Source: Plasmodium brasilianum
Lineage: Eukaryota; Apicomplexa; Aconoidasida; Haemosporida; Plasmodiidae
Length of the DNA stretch: 64,000 nt
Reading direction: 5' to 3'
NCBI RefSeq assembly: GCF_023973825.1
Contig: NC_090126.1
Coordinates: 2,067,001 to 2,131,000 of the forward strand
The notes beneath the pieces were generated by a model. The model did no database searches, was not told where the DNA came from, and was given only the letters and a program-made list of their open reading frames with translations. Shown here one piece after another: positions 9,048 through 20,854 of this stretch (position 1 is its first letter; every line of letters starts with the position of its first letter). The translations under genes were made by a program, and so were the position numbers.

Positions 9048-11166
9048 AGAGTCAAAGAAGAAAATAAAGATAAAAATTAGAGGAAACGTTAGCTAATATT
9101 TTGGTTGAGCCAGAAATATGCCCATATATACGTACGTATATATATGTATGTATATGTATTTATATGGATGGGTATTTATATATATGTTTATGTATTTACA
9201 TATATGTATATGTATTTATTTGTATTTTTTTTTTTTTTTTTACCGCTCTTCATGGATAATGGTATTTTTGCTAAAACAAACATAATATATCCTGAAATTA
9301 CTAAACAGTAATAAGATACTTTATTTTATAGAATTAAGAAACAAGAACTTCTAATTATTCTACATAATAATAAATAATGACATAAAAGTTTTTTGTAATA
9401 CTATAATAATTATATATTATAAAGGTATAAATTTTACACTATGGTGCGGAATTTGCTTCTTTCTTACATTATTTTCTTATTGTATATATTATTTTTCATA
9501 TGAACAGCTAAAATTTTTTTTTTCTTTTACAACTAAAAGGTTTAAATTTATTTATTTAATATATTATTTGTATGGATCTTGCGAAAGTTAAATATAAGAT
9601 TACGGGAGAAAAAAATAACGAATGAATTTTTTAAATGTTGGAAAAACAAGGTCCTAAAAAATAAGCAGATGAAAGAACCTTATAACGAAATAACAGCTTC
9701 GAATTTTTTTTTATAAAATCTTTTAAATACGAACATTAAATCAATTTATTTTTAAAAGAAATTAAAAAAAAAAAAATTTCCGTTTGTTTTTTTTTTGGGG
9801 GGGTCCATTGTGACCTTAATTACAATAGTCTCATTAACGAAAAGTTAGAAACGTAAGGTACATTTTTAAGTAGTATACATGTGAACATATACACATACAC
9901 ATATATATATATGTTGTACGAACAATACATATATATTTCTTTTATATATACTTCGTGCATACATTTTAGGCATAAAATGTACGAATACAAAATGCAAACG
10001 CAAATGTGTCATTACCTTATAAGGACAAGCAAATGAAAGCTCTCCATGCATAATTTTAATAACAAAGATGAGCGATTTTCCATTTTTCTCTTTTTAAATT
10101 TTCTTTCTATGACTCTTGTTTTTTGTGGTAATATTACATATATATATATATATACATATATATATGTAAAAATTTTTATATACATTTATATTTATTTATA
10201 TTTATTTATATGTATTTATATTTATTTATATGTATTTATATGTATTTATATTTATTTATATTTATTTATGTTTATTTATGTTTATATATGTTTATTTACG
10301 TTTATATTTATTTATAATTATTTATAAATATATATAAATTACGTGTAAACATATATAATGATAGCTAAAATGTAAGATAGATGTATGTATTTTTGTCATT
10401 TCCAAATGGTACCACAAAAATAAGCTCTGAATTGTGAACATTTTTTCTAATAAACAAACAATTCATATATAATTTTTATATAAATTATTAAAATTGTAAA
10501 ATAAATGTAGATATAGAGACATTACAGTTAATTTTGGTAAGCCTAATTTATACTTGTAAATGTATAACCAGCTGATTATAGCCATTATAAATATGAGGAT
10601 AAATTATATATGTATATATTTTTTTTTTTCATATGCTTGTGTACATATGTATGACGCTCTATCAGTTTTTAGATTTTTACATATTTGTGTAAATTTTTTT
10701 TTTTTTTTTGTGGAGAGGTATATTAGGATGTCTATCCATTATGAGAAATGTACGATAGATAAAAAATTTAACGTATGCCGCTGAATGGTTGAATTTTGTA
10801 TAAAAGCGTAACTTACATTTGACTTTGCTAATGTTGTAACTTATAATGCTTGCAAATATTCATGTTTGCATTCATGCATGTATTCACGTAAGTATTCATG
10901 CACATATTCGTGTACGTATGTATGTACCTTTGCAACATGCATGGCGCACGTCGCTTACATAAAGTGGGCAACACGTGCTGTACACATATGTGTACGTTAA
11001 TCAGATATGGGCATATATAAGTGTATTGATCTAATCGTACAAGTGTACGCACTTACATGATTACATGATTATATGCAAATAGCCGCCTTCCTTTTTTCAT
11101 TTCTTTTTTTCCTTTTCGGGAGGAGCTGTCGCGCTACTGCACCATTAAAATGATTCCTATGCAAAG
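9048..11166. other. Divergent intergenic/promoter region between NOM1 and PREX
   Basis: About 2.1 kb separating two divergently transcribed genes, so it should contain both promoters. It has T-runs (9227-9240, 10693-10709), a rare G7 tract near 9798 and the ATTTATAT-type minisatellite. The short open frames are TA/GT-rich and not gene-like. Confidence 0.6.
10140..10330. repeat. Degenerate TTTATTTATATG minisatellite with (TA)n start
   Basis: Twelve-base units of the form TTTATTTATATG or TTTATTTATATT repeat through about 10175-10325, after a short TA microsatellite at 10140-10165. Confidence 0.8.
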
Positions 11167-14100
11167 ATGTTTCGGTACCATTTTTACCTTTTTTACCTTA
11201 TACTTGTGCATTTGTCTTTAGGAATACAGTTAAAAGATAGACAAATAATAAACGACATTTATTTAAAAAGTAATTGTAAATTTGTAAGGAAAAGAAAAAA
11301 TAATTTAAAGAAGTTCTTTATAAGGACTGTAGGGACATATGAGTTTTATTTGAAACCACATTATAAGTTATGTAAAAGGAATAAAATTAAGAGTAAGTGT
11401 AATAATAAGAATGGATATAAAAATGAGCTAAAAGCTACAAGCACTTTTGTGTCAAAATATTACAAAATAAATATAAATGACGTATACAGTTATTTAAATA
11501 GGAAGAAATATGAATATATAGAATCAGATATTAAAATAACGTTAAAATATTGCCCGTTCTGTCCTCCACATAAATATAAATATGACAATATGTATAAACA
11601 TGAAATTTTTAAAAATACAGGGAATAGCTACTGTCATAGATGTGGATATAAAGGAAGTTTCTATGATTTTAAATTAAAAATGGGGGATTTAGTAACTAGT
11701 AATTTTGAAAATACAGTTGTAAACAATACATATGAAGAAGAAAAAATTACATTCAATGATGTTAAGGTGTATAATATGAATTTACTTTATTCAAAAGAAG
11801 CAGAAAAAGCAAGGGATTATTTAATTAACGAAAGAAAATTAACTATGGAAACAATAAAGAAATATTATATAGGATTTTCTATAATGGAATTTTATTCACT
11901 TGACAATTCAGGTAAATTTGAAAAACATGAATGTTTGATCTTTCCCTTTATAAAAAAAGTTGATGATATGAAATCAATGGATTTATTAAATGGAAATAAA
12001 AATAATATGAATGAAAAAGATACTTACGAAGTAATTAGAATAAAAGTTAGAAGTTTAAAAGATAAAGGATATATGAGATTATACCCTAAAAATGTTAAAG
12101 AGGAAATGAAGCTGTTTTTCTTTGGCGACCATTTAGTTAATGACGCAGATGAAGTTGTCTTGACTGAAGGTGAAATTGATGCTATGACTGTAAGTCAAGA
12201 AACAAACTATTCTGCTATATCCTTACCTAATGGTTCAAAATCTTTGCCTATCTATTTGTTGCCATATTTAGAGAAATTTAAAAAAATTCATATGTGGTTA
12301 GATTTTGACAAAGCAGGGAAGACAAGTGTTTTCAATTTTGTAAATAAAATAGGCCTAGGACGAACAAATGTAATAACTGATGCAAATGTGCATTACTTAA
12401 ATCAAGAAGTTTTTGAAAAAAGAAAAAAAGAAATGTTAATTAAGAGAAACTTGTTACTTTCTTCAGCTCAGAGTAATCCATTATGTATGCAGAGTGACGT
12501 AGCTAGTTGTGGGAGAAATGACCATGGAGATAAAATTTCGAACGTTCAAAATTTGCGCACGAAGAAAAATGCAACAAATGTAGATAAAGAAAAAGGAAAA
12601 AGGCATTCATTTTCTTCAGACAATATCTTGAGTAATAGTACAATGTTGAACATGGAAAAACCTCAGCATGAAGATAGGAGCTATGATAGTGGAAAGGAGG
12701 AAACTGCAAAAAATATACCAAAAGAAAATGTAAGTTTAAAGGAAGGATTAAATGTCCAGGAAGAAAGGCTAAATAACTTATATTTTATAGAAAATAACAT
12801 CATGTATATACCAAACACTATAGTAGTAAAGGATGCAAACGATTGCTTGAAGCACAATATAGATATAAAATTTTTCATCAATAATAGTGAGAAAGTAAAA
12901 CATAGTCAAATATTAAATTTTAATGATTTAAGACAAAACATATTAGAAGAACTAAAATATCCTGATAGAATAAATGGAATTAAAAGTAAAACAATTCCTT
13001 CATTAAATAAATTTCTATATGGATTACGAATGGGGGAGTTGTCTATATGGACAGGACCAACAGGGGTAGGTAAAACTACTCTTCTCTCTCAATTGTCGTT
13101 AGATTATTGTATTCAGGGTGTATCTACCCTATGGGGCTCATTTGAAATAAATAATATAAAATTAGGCAAGGTAATGTTAAATCAATTTTGTGGTAAAAAT
13201 TTAGAAAAAAATATTGATTTATTTGATATATATGCAGATAAATTTGAATTATTACCTTTAAAATTTTTAAAATTTCATGGTAGTACAAATATTGATCAAG
13301 TACTAGATGCTATGGATTATGCTGTGTACGCTTACGATGTCAAACATATAATTATTGATAATTTACAGTTTATGCTCAATATTAACAAGTTTTCAGACAT
13401 TTATGAACTACAAAATATTGCTATTGATAACTTTAGATCATTTAGTACAAATAAAAATGTTCATATTACTTTAGTAGTGCATCCAAGAAAAGAAGACAAT
13501 AATTTACTCACTATTTCTTCAGTTTTTGGTAGTGTAAAATCTACTCAAGAAGCAGATAATGTGTTTATTATTCAAAGACATGTATCTAAAACTAATGAAA
13601 CTATATTTTTTATAGATATTAAAAAAAATAGATTTAAAGGGAGTTTAGGCAGAATACCTTACCTGTATAATAAGGAAAATATGACCATAAAAGAAATGCC
13701 AGTTAGCTATTTAAATGATTCATTTTCAGGTAATAGCTATGTCTCAAAGAATATATCATCTTCGAATTCTAATTTTATGTATCCTATTGGTACTCCTAGT
13801 AGTAACCTAAATTTTACTCTCTGCGATGAATACGAATACATGAAACATCTATCCGATGAATATCAATCAAAACATTCTATAAAAAAACTTCGCACTAGTA
13901 GTAATGTTGATCTAAGTGTAACAAACATGATAGATAATAATCAACTAAATAACAAAATTAATAGTAAAAGTAGCAAAAATGATAATAGTGAAGGTGGCTC
14001 ACAAATCATTTCAAGTAATAATAAACAAAATAAAGGCAGCAACTTAACGCATTGCAAAGAAAATAGGGATGATGAGCAAATAAAAGAAATGAACATACAC

Positions 14101-16833
14101 GATAAAGGTGATGATAACCAGGAACAGTGTATAAATACAAGTAACACAAATAAGAACGTACCACCAGAAAATGGAAACTCGAAGGATTTATTATTAAATG
14201 TAAAAAAAAGCGTAAAAAATGAAGAAACAAATAATAGTACAGGTCATACCGATTCTAGTAATATTTCACGTACAACCGAACATTTGAGCAAAAACAAAAG
14301 TGCAGTAGAAGGTGAGAATAATGATATAATTCCTTCCTACGAATTAAGTAAAGAGAGGTTAATAAAATTATGTGAAGAAATAAAAGATGATAAAAACAAA
14401 AAGTCAAAGAATAGAGTAGTAACCATATCGATGAGAAATTTGGTGATACATAATAATTCCACGATAAAAGATATTCGAAATTTTATTAAGAAAAATAAGT
14501 TAAACATAAAAACGGCTGGGAAAAATTTAAAAAAAATTGGCATATTTATAAATATTTTACAAAATATTCCTAAGGAGTACATAACAGTTACATATGATGA
14601 AGGAAATAAAATACAAGGCACACACAAAGGAACAAAAAATAATAGTTGTGGTAGTGTAAATAAGGGCTCTGCAACACTGGTAAGTAATATTAGTACTACA
14701 ACTGATAATAGTAGTTATCAAAGGGAAACTGCATATAATAGAGACAATTTTCCTTGTATACTAAATACGGAATATTCAAAAAACGGGACGGATATATGCC
14801 CATTTGACGGTGGTACAGTGAATAGTAACAGTAATATGAATAATTCGAGCAGTAGTACAAGTAGTATAAGTAGTACCCCAACTGATGTTACAACGCTTCG
14901 TAGTTACTGTGAACCACATTCCCAGGAATTGGAAGCTATATATGGAGAGGAAGTTACGAAAATGTATATTGATGATAATATAATTAACGTTGATAATAAT
15001 ATAGTAAGAAGAAATGGTGCTTTCAAGTTGTATAATGAGGACAAAGCAATTTTGAACGAAAATTTTGATTATTATGAACCAAAGAAAAAATTTGATGATG
15101 ATATAGAGACAAGATTCTTTATTATAAATGATCATAACTATAATGCAAAAATAAATTATATATATAAAAATATAAAATATTGTGGGTTAGATATTGAAAC
15201 AACAGGATTGGAAGTATTTGATGAACAAATTCGGTTAATTCAGATTGCAGTTGAAAATTATCCCGTAATAATTTATGATATGTTTAATATAAGTAATAGT
15301 AAAATTTTAAATGGATTGAAGGAAATGTTAGAAGATGTAAATATTGTAAAAATTATACAGAATGGAAAATTTGACACAAAATTTTTGATGTATAACAATT
15401 TAAAAATTGAAAACATATTTGATACATATATAGCTAGTAAACTCTTAGATAAAAATATAAATATGTTCGGCTTTAAATTAAATAATATTGTTGAGAAGTA
15501 CTTAAATGTTAGTCTAGATAAGCAGCAACAAAATAGTGTGTGGAATAATTCGCTTTTAAATAATAACCAGTTATTTTACGCTGCACGTGATTCTAGCTGT
15601 TTGTTAAAATTATATAAAAAATTAAAAAACGAAATACACAAAGAAAGTATGGACACAGTAAATGATATAGAAAATAAATGCATTTTACCCGTCTGTGACA
15701 TGGAACTAAATGGGGTAAAAGTTGATTTAGAAAGCCTAAATAAAAGTACTAATGAAATATTGGCCGAATTAAATGAAGAAAAGAGTAAATTAAAAGCAGA
15801 ACTAAAAGACAATGAAATAAATGTTAATTCACAACAACAAGTATTAAAGGCATTACAAAATAACAATGTCAGAGATATTTCTAATAAGCTAATTGAGAAT
15901 ACATCTGACTCTAATTTGAAAAATTTTTTGAATCATAAAGAAGTTGTCTTATTAAGAAATTATAGAAGATTATACAAATTATATTCAGCATTTTATTTAA
16001 AATTACCTTTACATATAAATAATAAAACGAATAAAATACATACAACGTTTAATCAGCTAAAAACTTTTTCAGGTAGATTTAGTAGTGAAAAACCGAATTT
16101 ACAACAAATACCGAGGCAAAAAAATATTAGAGAAATTTTTATTCCTAATGAGAATAATGTATTTATTATAGCGGATTTTAAACAGATAGAGTTAAAAATT
16201 GCTGCTGAAATTACGAATGACGATATTATGCTTAAGGCTTATAATAATAATATTGATTTACATACTTTAACAGCTAGTATAATAACGAAGAAAGGAATAG
16301 ATGATATAAATAAAGAGGATAGACATATAGCAAAAGCTATTAATTTTGGGTTGATATATGGTATGAATTATGTAAATTTAAAAAATTATGCAAATACTTA
16401 TTACAATATAAATATGAATCTAGATCAATGCTTATATTTTTACAATTCCTTTTTTGAACATTATAAGGGTATATATAGATGGCATAATCAAATAAGACAA
16501 ACCAAAGCTTTAGAATACTGCACTTTATCCAATAGAAAGGTTGTTTTTCCATATTTTTCTTTTACAAAAGCCTTGAATTATCCTGTTCAGGGAACATGTG
16601 CTGATATATTAAAGTTATCTCTAGTGGAATTGTATAAAAATTTAAAACATATTAACGGCAAAATAATTCTTTGTGTGCATGATGAAATTATCATCGAAGT
16701 TGATAGAAAAAATCAAGAAGAGGCCCTAAAAATTTTGGTAGAATCAATGGAAAATTCTGCTTCCTTCTTTTTGAAAAAGGTCAAATGCGAAGTTTCGGCC
16801 AAAATAGCTCAAAACTGGGGTTCCAAGGATTAG
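11167..16833 (+). CDS. PREX: PREX: apicoplast primase-helicase / DNA polymerase polyprotein
   Basis: Single-exon, 1,888 aa. The leader MFRYHFYLFYLILVHLSLG is a signal peptide followed by a Lys/Asn-rich transit-like region. Domain order is that of PREX (also called POM1), the enzyme that replicates the 35-kb apicoplast genome. A zinc ribbon uses C129, C132, C156 and C159. TOPRIM motifs are TEGEID (333-338) and LDFD (378-381). The DnaB/Twinkle-like helicase has Walker A GPTGVGKT (630-637) and Walker B-like IIIDNLQF. An Asn/Ser-rich linker covers about 870-1330. The 3'-5' exonuclease carries LDIET (D1342, E1344) and a late Asp at 1475. The A-family polymerase has motif A ADFKQIELK (D1670), motif B RHIAKAINFGLIYG and motif C VHDE (D1839). 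All catalytic residues I can identify are present. As I recall, the P. falciparum protein is slightly longer (~2,000 aa), the difference probably lying in the linkers. Confidence 0.97.
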   Translation: MFRYHFYLFYLILVHLSLGIQLKDRQIINDIYLKSNCKFVRKRKNNLKKFFIRTVGTYEFYLKPHYKLCKRNKIKSKCNNKNGYKNELKATSTFVSKYYKININDVYSYLNRKKYEYIESDIKITLKYCPFCPPHKYKYDNMYKHEIFKNTGNSYCHRCGYKGSFYDFKLKMGDLVTSNFENTVVNNTYEEEKITFNDVKVYNMNLLYSKEAEKARDYLINERKLTMETIKKYYIGFSIMEFYSLDNSGKFEKHECLIFPFIKKVDDMKSMDLLNGNKNNMNEKDTYEVIRIKVRSLKDKGYMRLYPKNVKEEMKLFFFGDHLVNDADEVVLTEGEIDAMTVSQETNYSAISLPNGSKSLPIYLLPYLEKFKKIHMWLDFDKAGKTSVFNFVNKIGLGRTNVITDANVHYLNQEVFEKRKKEMLIKRNLLLSSAQSNPLCMQSDVASCGRNDHGDKISNVQNLRTKKNATNVDKEKGKRHSFSSDNILSNSTMLNMEKPQHEDRSYDSGKEETAKNIPKENVSLKEGLNVQEERLNNLYFIENNIMYIPNTIVVKDANDCLKHNIDIKFFINNSEKVKHSQILNFNDLRQNILEELKYPDRINGIKSKTIPSLNKFLYGLRMGELSIWTGPTGVGKTTLLSQLSLDYCIQGVSTLWGSFEINNIKLGKVMLNQFCGKNLEKNIDLFDIYADKFELLPLKFLKFHGSTNIDQVLDAMDYAVYAYDVKHIIIDNLQFMLNINKFSDIYELQNIAIDNFRSFSTNKNVHITLVVHPRKEDNNLLTISSVFGSVKSTQEADNVFIIQRHVSKTNETIFFIDIKKNRFKGSLGRIPYLYNKENMTIKEMPVSYLNDSFSGNSYVSKNISSSNSNFMYPIGTPSSNLNFTLCDEYEYMKHLSDEYQSKHSIKKLRTSSNVDLSVTNMIDNNQLNNKINSKSSKNDNSEGGSQIISSNNKQNKGSNLTHCKENRDDEQIKEMNIHDKGDDNQEQCINTSNTNKNVPPENGNSKDLLLNVKKSVKNEETNNSTGHTDSSNISRTTEHLSKNKSAVEGENNDIIPSYELSKERLIKLCEEIKDDKNKKSKNRVVTISMRNLVIHNNSTIKDIRNFIKKNKLNIKTAGKNLKKIGIFINILQNIPKEYITVTYDEGNKIQGTHKGTKNNSCGSVNKGSATLVSNISTTTDNSSYQRETAYNRDNFPCILNTEYSKNGTDICPFDGGTVNSNSNMNNSSSSTSSISSTPTDVTTLRSYCEPHSQELEAIYGEEVTKMYIDDNIINVDNNIVRRNGAFKLYNEDKAILNENFDYYEPKKKFDDDIETRFFIINDHNYNAKINYIYKNIKYCGLDIETTGLEVFDEQIRLIQIAVENYPVIIYDMFNISNSKILNGLKEMLEDVNIVKIIQNGKFDTKFLMYNNLKIENIFDTYIASKLLDKNINMFGFKLNNIVEKYLNVSLDKQQQNSVWNNSLLNNNQLFYAARDSSCLLKLYKKLKNEIHKESMDTVNDIENKCILPVCDMELNGVKVDLESLNKSTNEILAELNEEKSKLKAELKDNEINVNSQQQVLKALQNNNVRDISNKLIENTSDSNLKNFLNHKEVVLLRNYRRLYKLYSAFYLKLPLHINNKTNKIHTTFNQLKTFSGRFSSEKPNLQQIPRQKNIREIFIPNENNVFIIADFKQIELKIAAEITNDDIMLKAYNNNIDLHTLTASIITKKGIDDINKEDRHIAKAINFGLIYGMNYVNLKNYANTYYNINMNLDQCLYFYNSFFEHYKGIYRWHNQIRQTKALEYCTLSNRKVVFPYFSFTKALNYPVQGTCADILKLSLVELYKNLKHINGKIILCVHDEIIIEVDRKNQEEALKILVESMENSASFFLKKVKCEVSAKIAQNWGSKD

Positions 16834-18677
16834 AAGGACTTAGGGATAAGCAAATCATTGATTGGTATTGTTTTGTAAGGACTGTTTTGAAAGGGGTTTG
16901 GTATATAAGTCGTATGTAGTATGTCATACGTAATATGTCGTGCGTAATATGTTGTATGTAATATGTCGTACGTAATATTCCGTATTATGTATGCTTTGTT
17001 TGGGACTGGATTATCATGTTCATTATTTAGAGATTCCTGTTAACGGTTTAGGGGTAACCATTTAGTAAATCTTTTAATACGAAATGGGCTATAAGTAACT
17101 AGGCGATAAAATGCAATATTAAATAGAATCATAATGAAGTTATTTGCTGAATAAGTGGAATGAGAGTTCCACAGGGTATGCTTTTTTTTTTTTTGTAAAA
17201 CAGATAGTTTTACGAATTGTAATGAAATAATGAGGGTGACCTTGCGTAAAATTAAAAGATGATAAGACTAAATTTAGTACGTATAATGTATATATATATA
17301 TATATATACTAATTATTAAGAAGTTTCATAATGTTTAGGTGCAAAGAAAGGTAAACCTAATTAAGGAAAAATAGTTCTAGCGTATTTGAGACGATAAACA
17401 TATATGTATAAAGCAATATACCATTTAAATGGATAAACTGAAAATTATGAATGAACTGTGATATATTGAAATAAATGTATGTGTATGTAGTGCACCAAAA
17501 ATTAGAACATTATCTGAAAAAATAAACTTTGAAATTTAAGAAAAAAATTAATTTATATTAAATTAAATTGTCGAGAGCGATCGCTCGTTTGTCCATTTGA
17601 AAAAAGACATTGTTTTTTTCATTTATAATAAATTACTAAAATAATAAATTTGATCAAAATGTTTAATTTTCAAGACTGTTTCAAAAAGTTTGTAATGTTT
17701 ATACCATCATATATCAACAATAAAAGGAAAATGAAAAGACAACGGATAAAGCATAAAATTGAAATGGATATAAATATCATTATAAATTAATATATGTTTA
17801 TTCATATGCATATGTACCAAAGCTAGTAGCTTTTTATAATGCATGGATAAACATTTTATACAAAAAAAAAAAGAAAAAAAAAGGAAAAAAAATTAAAATT
17901 AAATCTAAAACTAAAAGTAAAAGTAAAACGATCAAATATATAAAAACCATCAATCAGTGATACCTATTACTGCACTTTTCATTTTTGTACATTTTAAAAA
18001 AATAATTGCGAAAAAATAAAATTATTAGCTTTTTATATACTGCTTATAATGTTTATATGCATGTAAAGTATACATTCGTAGTTGCACTTGTCCATAATGT
18101 TAGATGTGTCTTTTTTCTTTATAGGCATTGTTTAATGCTTGGAAAATCATTTCTGCTCTAAGCTGAAAAAGGAGAACATATATATGAGTGCATGTGTTAT
18201 GTATGCATATGTACATATATATACTTATATGTTATTTTGCTGCGCTTGTCATAATAATTCTGACGCGGTCGAACATAATTTCATTTTTGTAAAATGCACA
18301 CTTGTTTTCATACATATAGGTACATATATACTTATGCATATGTGTTTTTCTTCGTCTGATTTACTAATTTTTTTATATTTTTATTATGAAATACTTTCAT
18401 TTATTTTTTACTCTTTAACTGTCAATTCATTCTTTAGATTTATTAATTATCTGTATTTTTTGTTTTTTTTTTAAATGTGCAATAATTTCTCAAGCGTTCT
18501 TCTATTTTTCCCTTCTTTTTTTAAGTTAAATATTTTTTGACGTACAATTTGTTTAGTCAGTTCGTTATTTAGATGAACATAAATATGTATATAAACAAAT
18601 AACATTTTTACGTATATATGTTTACACATATTGACATAAATATATCTACATATTTATGCACGAATGAACGCGTAGGT
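16834..18677. other. Intergenic region between convergent PREX and J-protein genes
   Basis: AT-rich 3' flanks of both genes. Contains a degenerate minisatellite at about 16905-16990 and a GC-rich 12-bp palindrome at 17575-17586. It may also hold the last exon of the J protein (candidate coding at 18471-18560, minus strand). Confidence 0.55.
16905..16990. repeat. Degenerate ~18-bp repeat with internal dyads
   Basis: About four copies of a unit like GTACGTAATATGTCGTAC or GTATGTAATATGTCGTAC. The ends are partly self-complementary (TACGTA, GTAC). It begins about 70 bp after the PREX stop. Confidence 0.7.
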
Positions 18678-20189
18678 TTATATGTATAAATATGGCATTA
18701 CCACACGCTCAACTGACTTATCCCTGTGTTTATCGGGGTGACATAATAATATAGCGTTTTTATACGTTTTTTTAACAGTTAACGTATTTGTAATTAAATC
18801 TGACATAGGTACATGTTTCCATTCGGAATTTTCCCATAAGACATCATTTAAAGTGCTTAACATTACCTTTATATCTTTATAAGTATCATCTGAATTTTTC
18901 GACCATTTAACAATTTGTTTTTTAATTTTTTCAGATATAACAACTTTTTCTTTAAATTTTTCTTCCTCCTGATGTCTAAAATCTTTTAATTCCTGCAAGC
19001 GGTTACTAACGTTTTCCTTAATAGCATCTTGTTTTTCATCAGTGCTAACACTTTTGTAATTCATTTTTGGAATATCAACCTGATTATTCTGATTATTCGT
19101 GTTGTATGGTGATAGAAAAATTTTAGGTGTATTAGTGTAACTATGTTTTTCTAAAATATGGTCATTGAAATTATTTTTCTCTTGGGATGCTTTCTTATTT
19201 ATTTTCATTTTAATATTTTCATTTTGATTATATCTGCTTATTCGATTATCTTCACAATAAGTGTTTAAAATATGGCTATTCTTTCTTTCTTTTAAAAAAT
19301 GTTTTTCCTTATTTACATTTTGAAAAATGTTATATTCCTCCAAATTATTATCATCAGTATCTTCTTTTTCCTTTTCTTGCATCCGCTTATTTTCATACTC
19401 TTCATTGGAAATAACATTCTGTTCATAATTCCTCATGGCATTATGAAAATTAACAGTATTATCAATAGAATAATTAAAGTTTAAAAGGTTGTTTTGGCGT
19501 GATTCTGTTTTTACCTTTTCGTTAAATTCTTCATTCTTCATTATATCACAACGGTCTGCATCATTCTTTTTACTTTTCTCTTTTATTAATTTATATGAAC
19601 ACATACTTTTTTCGTTTACATTATAAATTTGCGAAGAACATTCATAATTCTTAAAATTTTTTATGTAGATATCATTATAATTTTTATAATTTTCATGATT
19701 AATAAACAATACTTTTGCTACAATATTTCCATGGAATGTGGGGATATAAGCTTCTTCATTTGTTACATCTACCCACACATGATTTATATTATCTTGTCTT
19801 AATATATTTTTTATTTCGTTTTCATCAGATATTATATGTTCATCTAAGTTTTTTCTATTTCCTTTATCTTTTAACAGAGGAACGTTATTTATTATACCTT
19901 CATTTATAACATCAATTAAATCTGTTAAAGGAATTTTAAATCGAAAAATAATGCTACCCTTAAAAGGGAAGTATTCTTTAAACTCCTTCAATTTTATTTT
20001 TGTGCACATTTTAAATGGAAAGAAAAACATATTAATATCATATGGTTGTATTTCATTTTCACCTATAATTATATATGTAACGTAGTTACATTCACAATTT
20101 GAACTTTTCTTTCGTAATTTGTTATTAACAAAATTCACTCCTCCAATGGCTATTTGCTGCAAATTTGAAGCTAATGAAAAAAAATCCAT
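18678..20189 (-). CDS. Auxilin-like J-domain protein (3' exon unresolved)
   Basis: First exon of at least 500 codons from ATG at 20189. The C-terminal part matches the auxilin/GAK class of J domains: LSTLNDVLWENSEWKHVPMSDL, then TVKKTYKNAILLCHPDKH with the catalytic HPD at 484-486. Auxilins recruit Hsp70 to uncoat clathrin vesicles. The N terminus has a folded region up to about residue 170, and the middle is Asn/Lys/Glu-rich low complexity. The domain cannot end at the printed stop, because helix III is missing and a GTAATG donor follows codon GTG (exon end 18702). The frame VRQKIFNLKKEG at 18471-18560 looks like the missing helix, but I find no AG acceptor directly before it. Vesicle function is inferred from the family. 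Confidence 0.82.
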   Translation of the reverse strand: MDFFSLASNLQQIAIGGVNFVNNKLRKKSSNCECNYVTYIIIGENEIQPYDINMFFFPFKMCTKIKLKEFKEYFPFKGSIIFRFKIPLTDLIDVINEGIINNVPLLKDKGNRKNLDEHIISDENEIKNILRQDNINHVWVDVTNEEAYIPTFHGNIVAKVLFINHENYKNYNDIYIKNFKNYECSSQIYNVNEKSMCSYKLIKEKSKKNDADRCDIMKNEEFNEKVKTESRQNNLLNFNYSIDNTVNFHNAMRNYEQNVISNEEYENKRMQEKEKEDTDDNNLEEYNIFQNVNKEKHFLKERKNSHILNTYCEDNRISRYNQNENIKMKINKKASQEKNNFNDHILEKHSYTNTPKIFLSPYNTNNQNNQVDIPKMNYKSVSTDEKQDAIKENVSNRLQELKDFRHQEEEKFKEKVVISEKIKKQIVKWSKNSDDTYKDIKVMLSTLNDVLWENSEWKHVPMSDLITNTLTVKKTYKNAILLCHPDKHRDKSVERVVMPYLYI

Positions 20190-20762
20190 TTCAACTCTTT
20201 CCCATATGCATTTTTTTGCTTTTTAGCATGTCCTTTTGTTAAGTTTATGGCTTCTCACTTCAACTGTTTTTTGACTGCTTTCTGATGGCTTTTTAACTGC
20301 TTTTTAATTACCTTTTGATGGCTTTTTAGCTATATTCTGCATCCTTTTTAATACGTTTTTCCCTCCTTTTGCTTGTTGCTTTTTTTGCTCCTGCCTGTTT
20401 ACCTTTTTTTTTTTTTTTCTTTAATTATTGACACTTTTTTCTTTTTTCTTTTTCCCATTACCTTCAAAATTTTTTTTTATATGCCATTTTTTTGAATTTA
20501 ATATCCATTTTTAATATTATTTACATTTCATTTTTATAACTTTTATTAAATGTTTTAATTTTAAAAAAAAGAAAAAGAAAAAGAAAAAGAAAGAATTAAA
20601 GAAATAAAGAAATAAACATATAAACATATAAGCAAATAAACAAAAAGAACGTGTTAAAGAGATAAAGAAAAAGGAAAGGATAAAAATTTTTGGTGCATTT
20701 ACGATATTTTTATCATCGACTTCAATTTAATATCTGACATTCTTAGAATTAAATCTTTAATA

Positions 20763-20854
20763 TTAAACCTTTTCATTTTCATTAAAATAATTAAAAGATT
20801 GATAAAAATGAACATCTGGAAAAATAGCTAAGCAATTTGTGCATACCTGATGCT
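20763..20854 (-). CDS. Possible terminal exon of an unrecognised small gene
   Basis: A strong acceptor (TTTTACTTTTATTCAG) at the 20855 side is followed by a 30-codon frame containing VCTNCLAIFPDVHFYQSF and ending in TAA. The composition is more protein-like than the surrounding DNA, with a CxxC pair. A possible preceding micro-exon (GLKINTF frame, about 20994-21016) splices in phase, but I could not find a convincing first exon. It could be chance. Confidence 0.25.
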
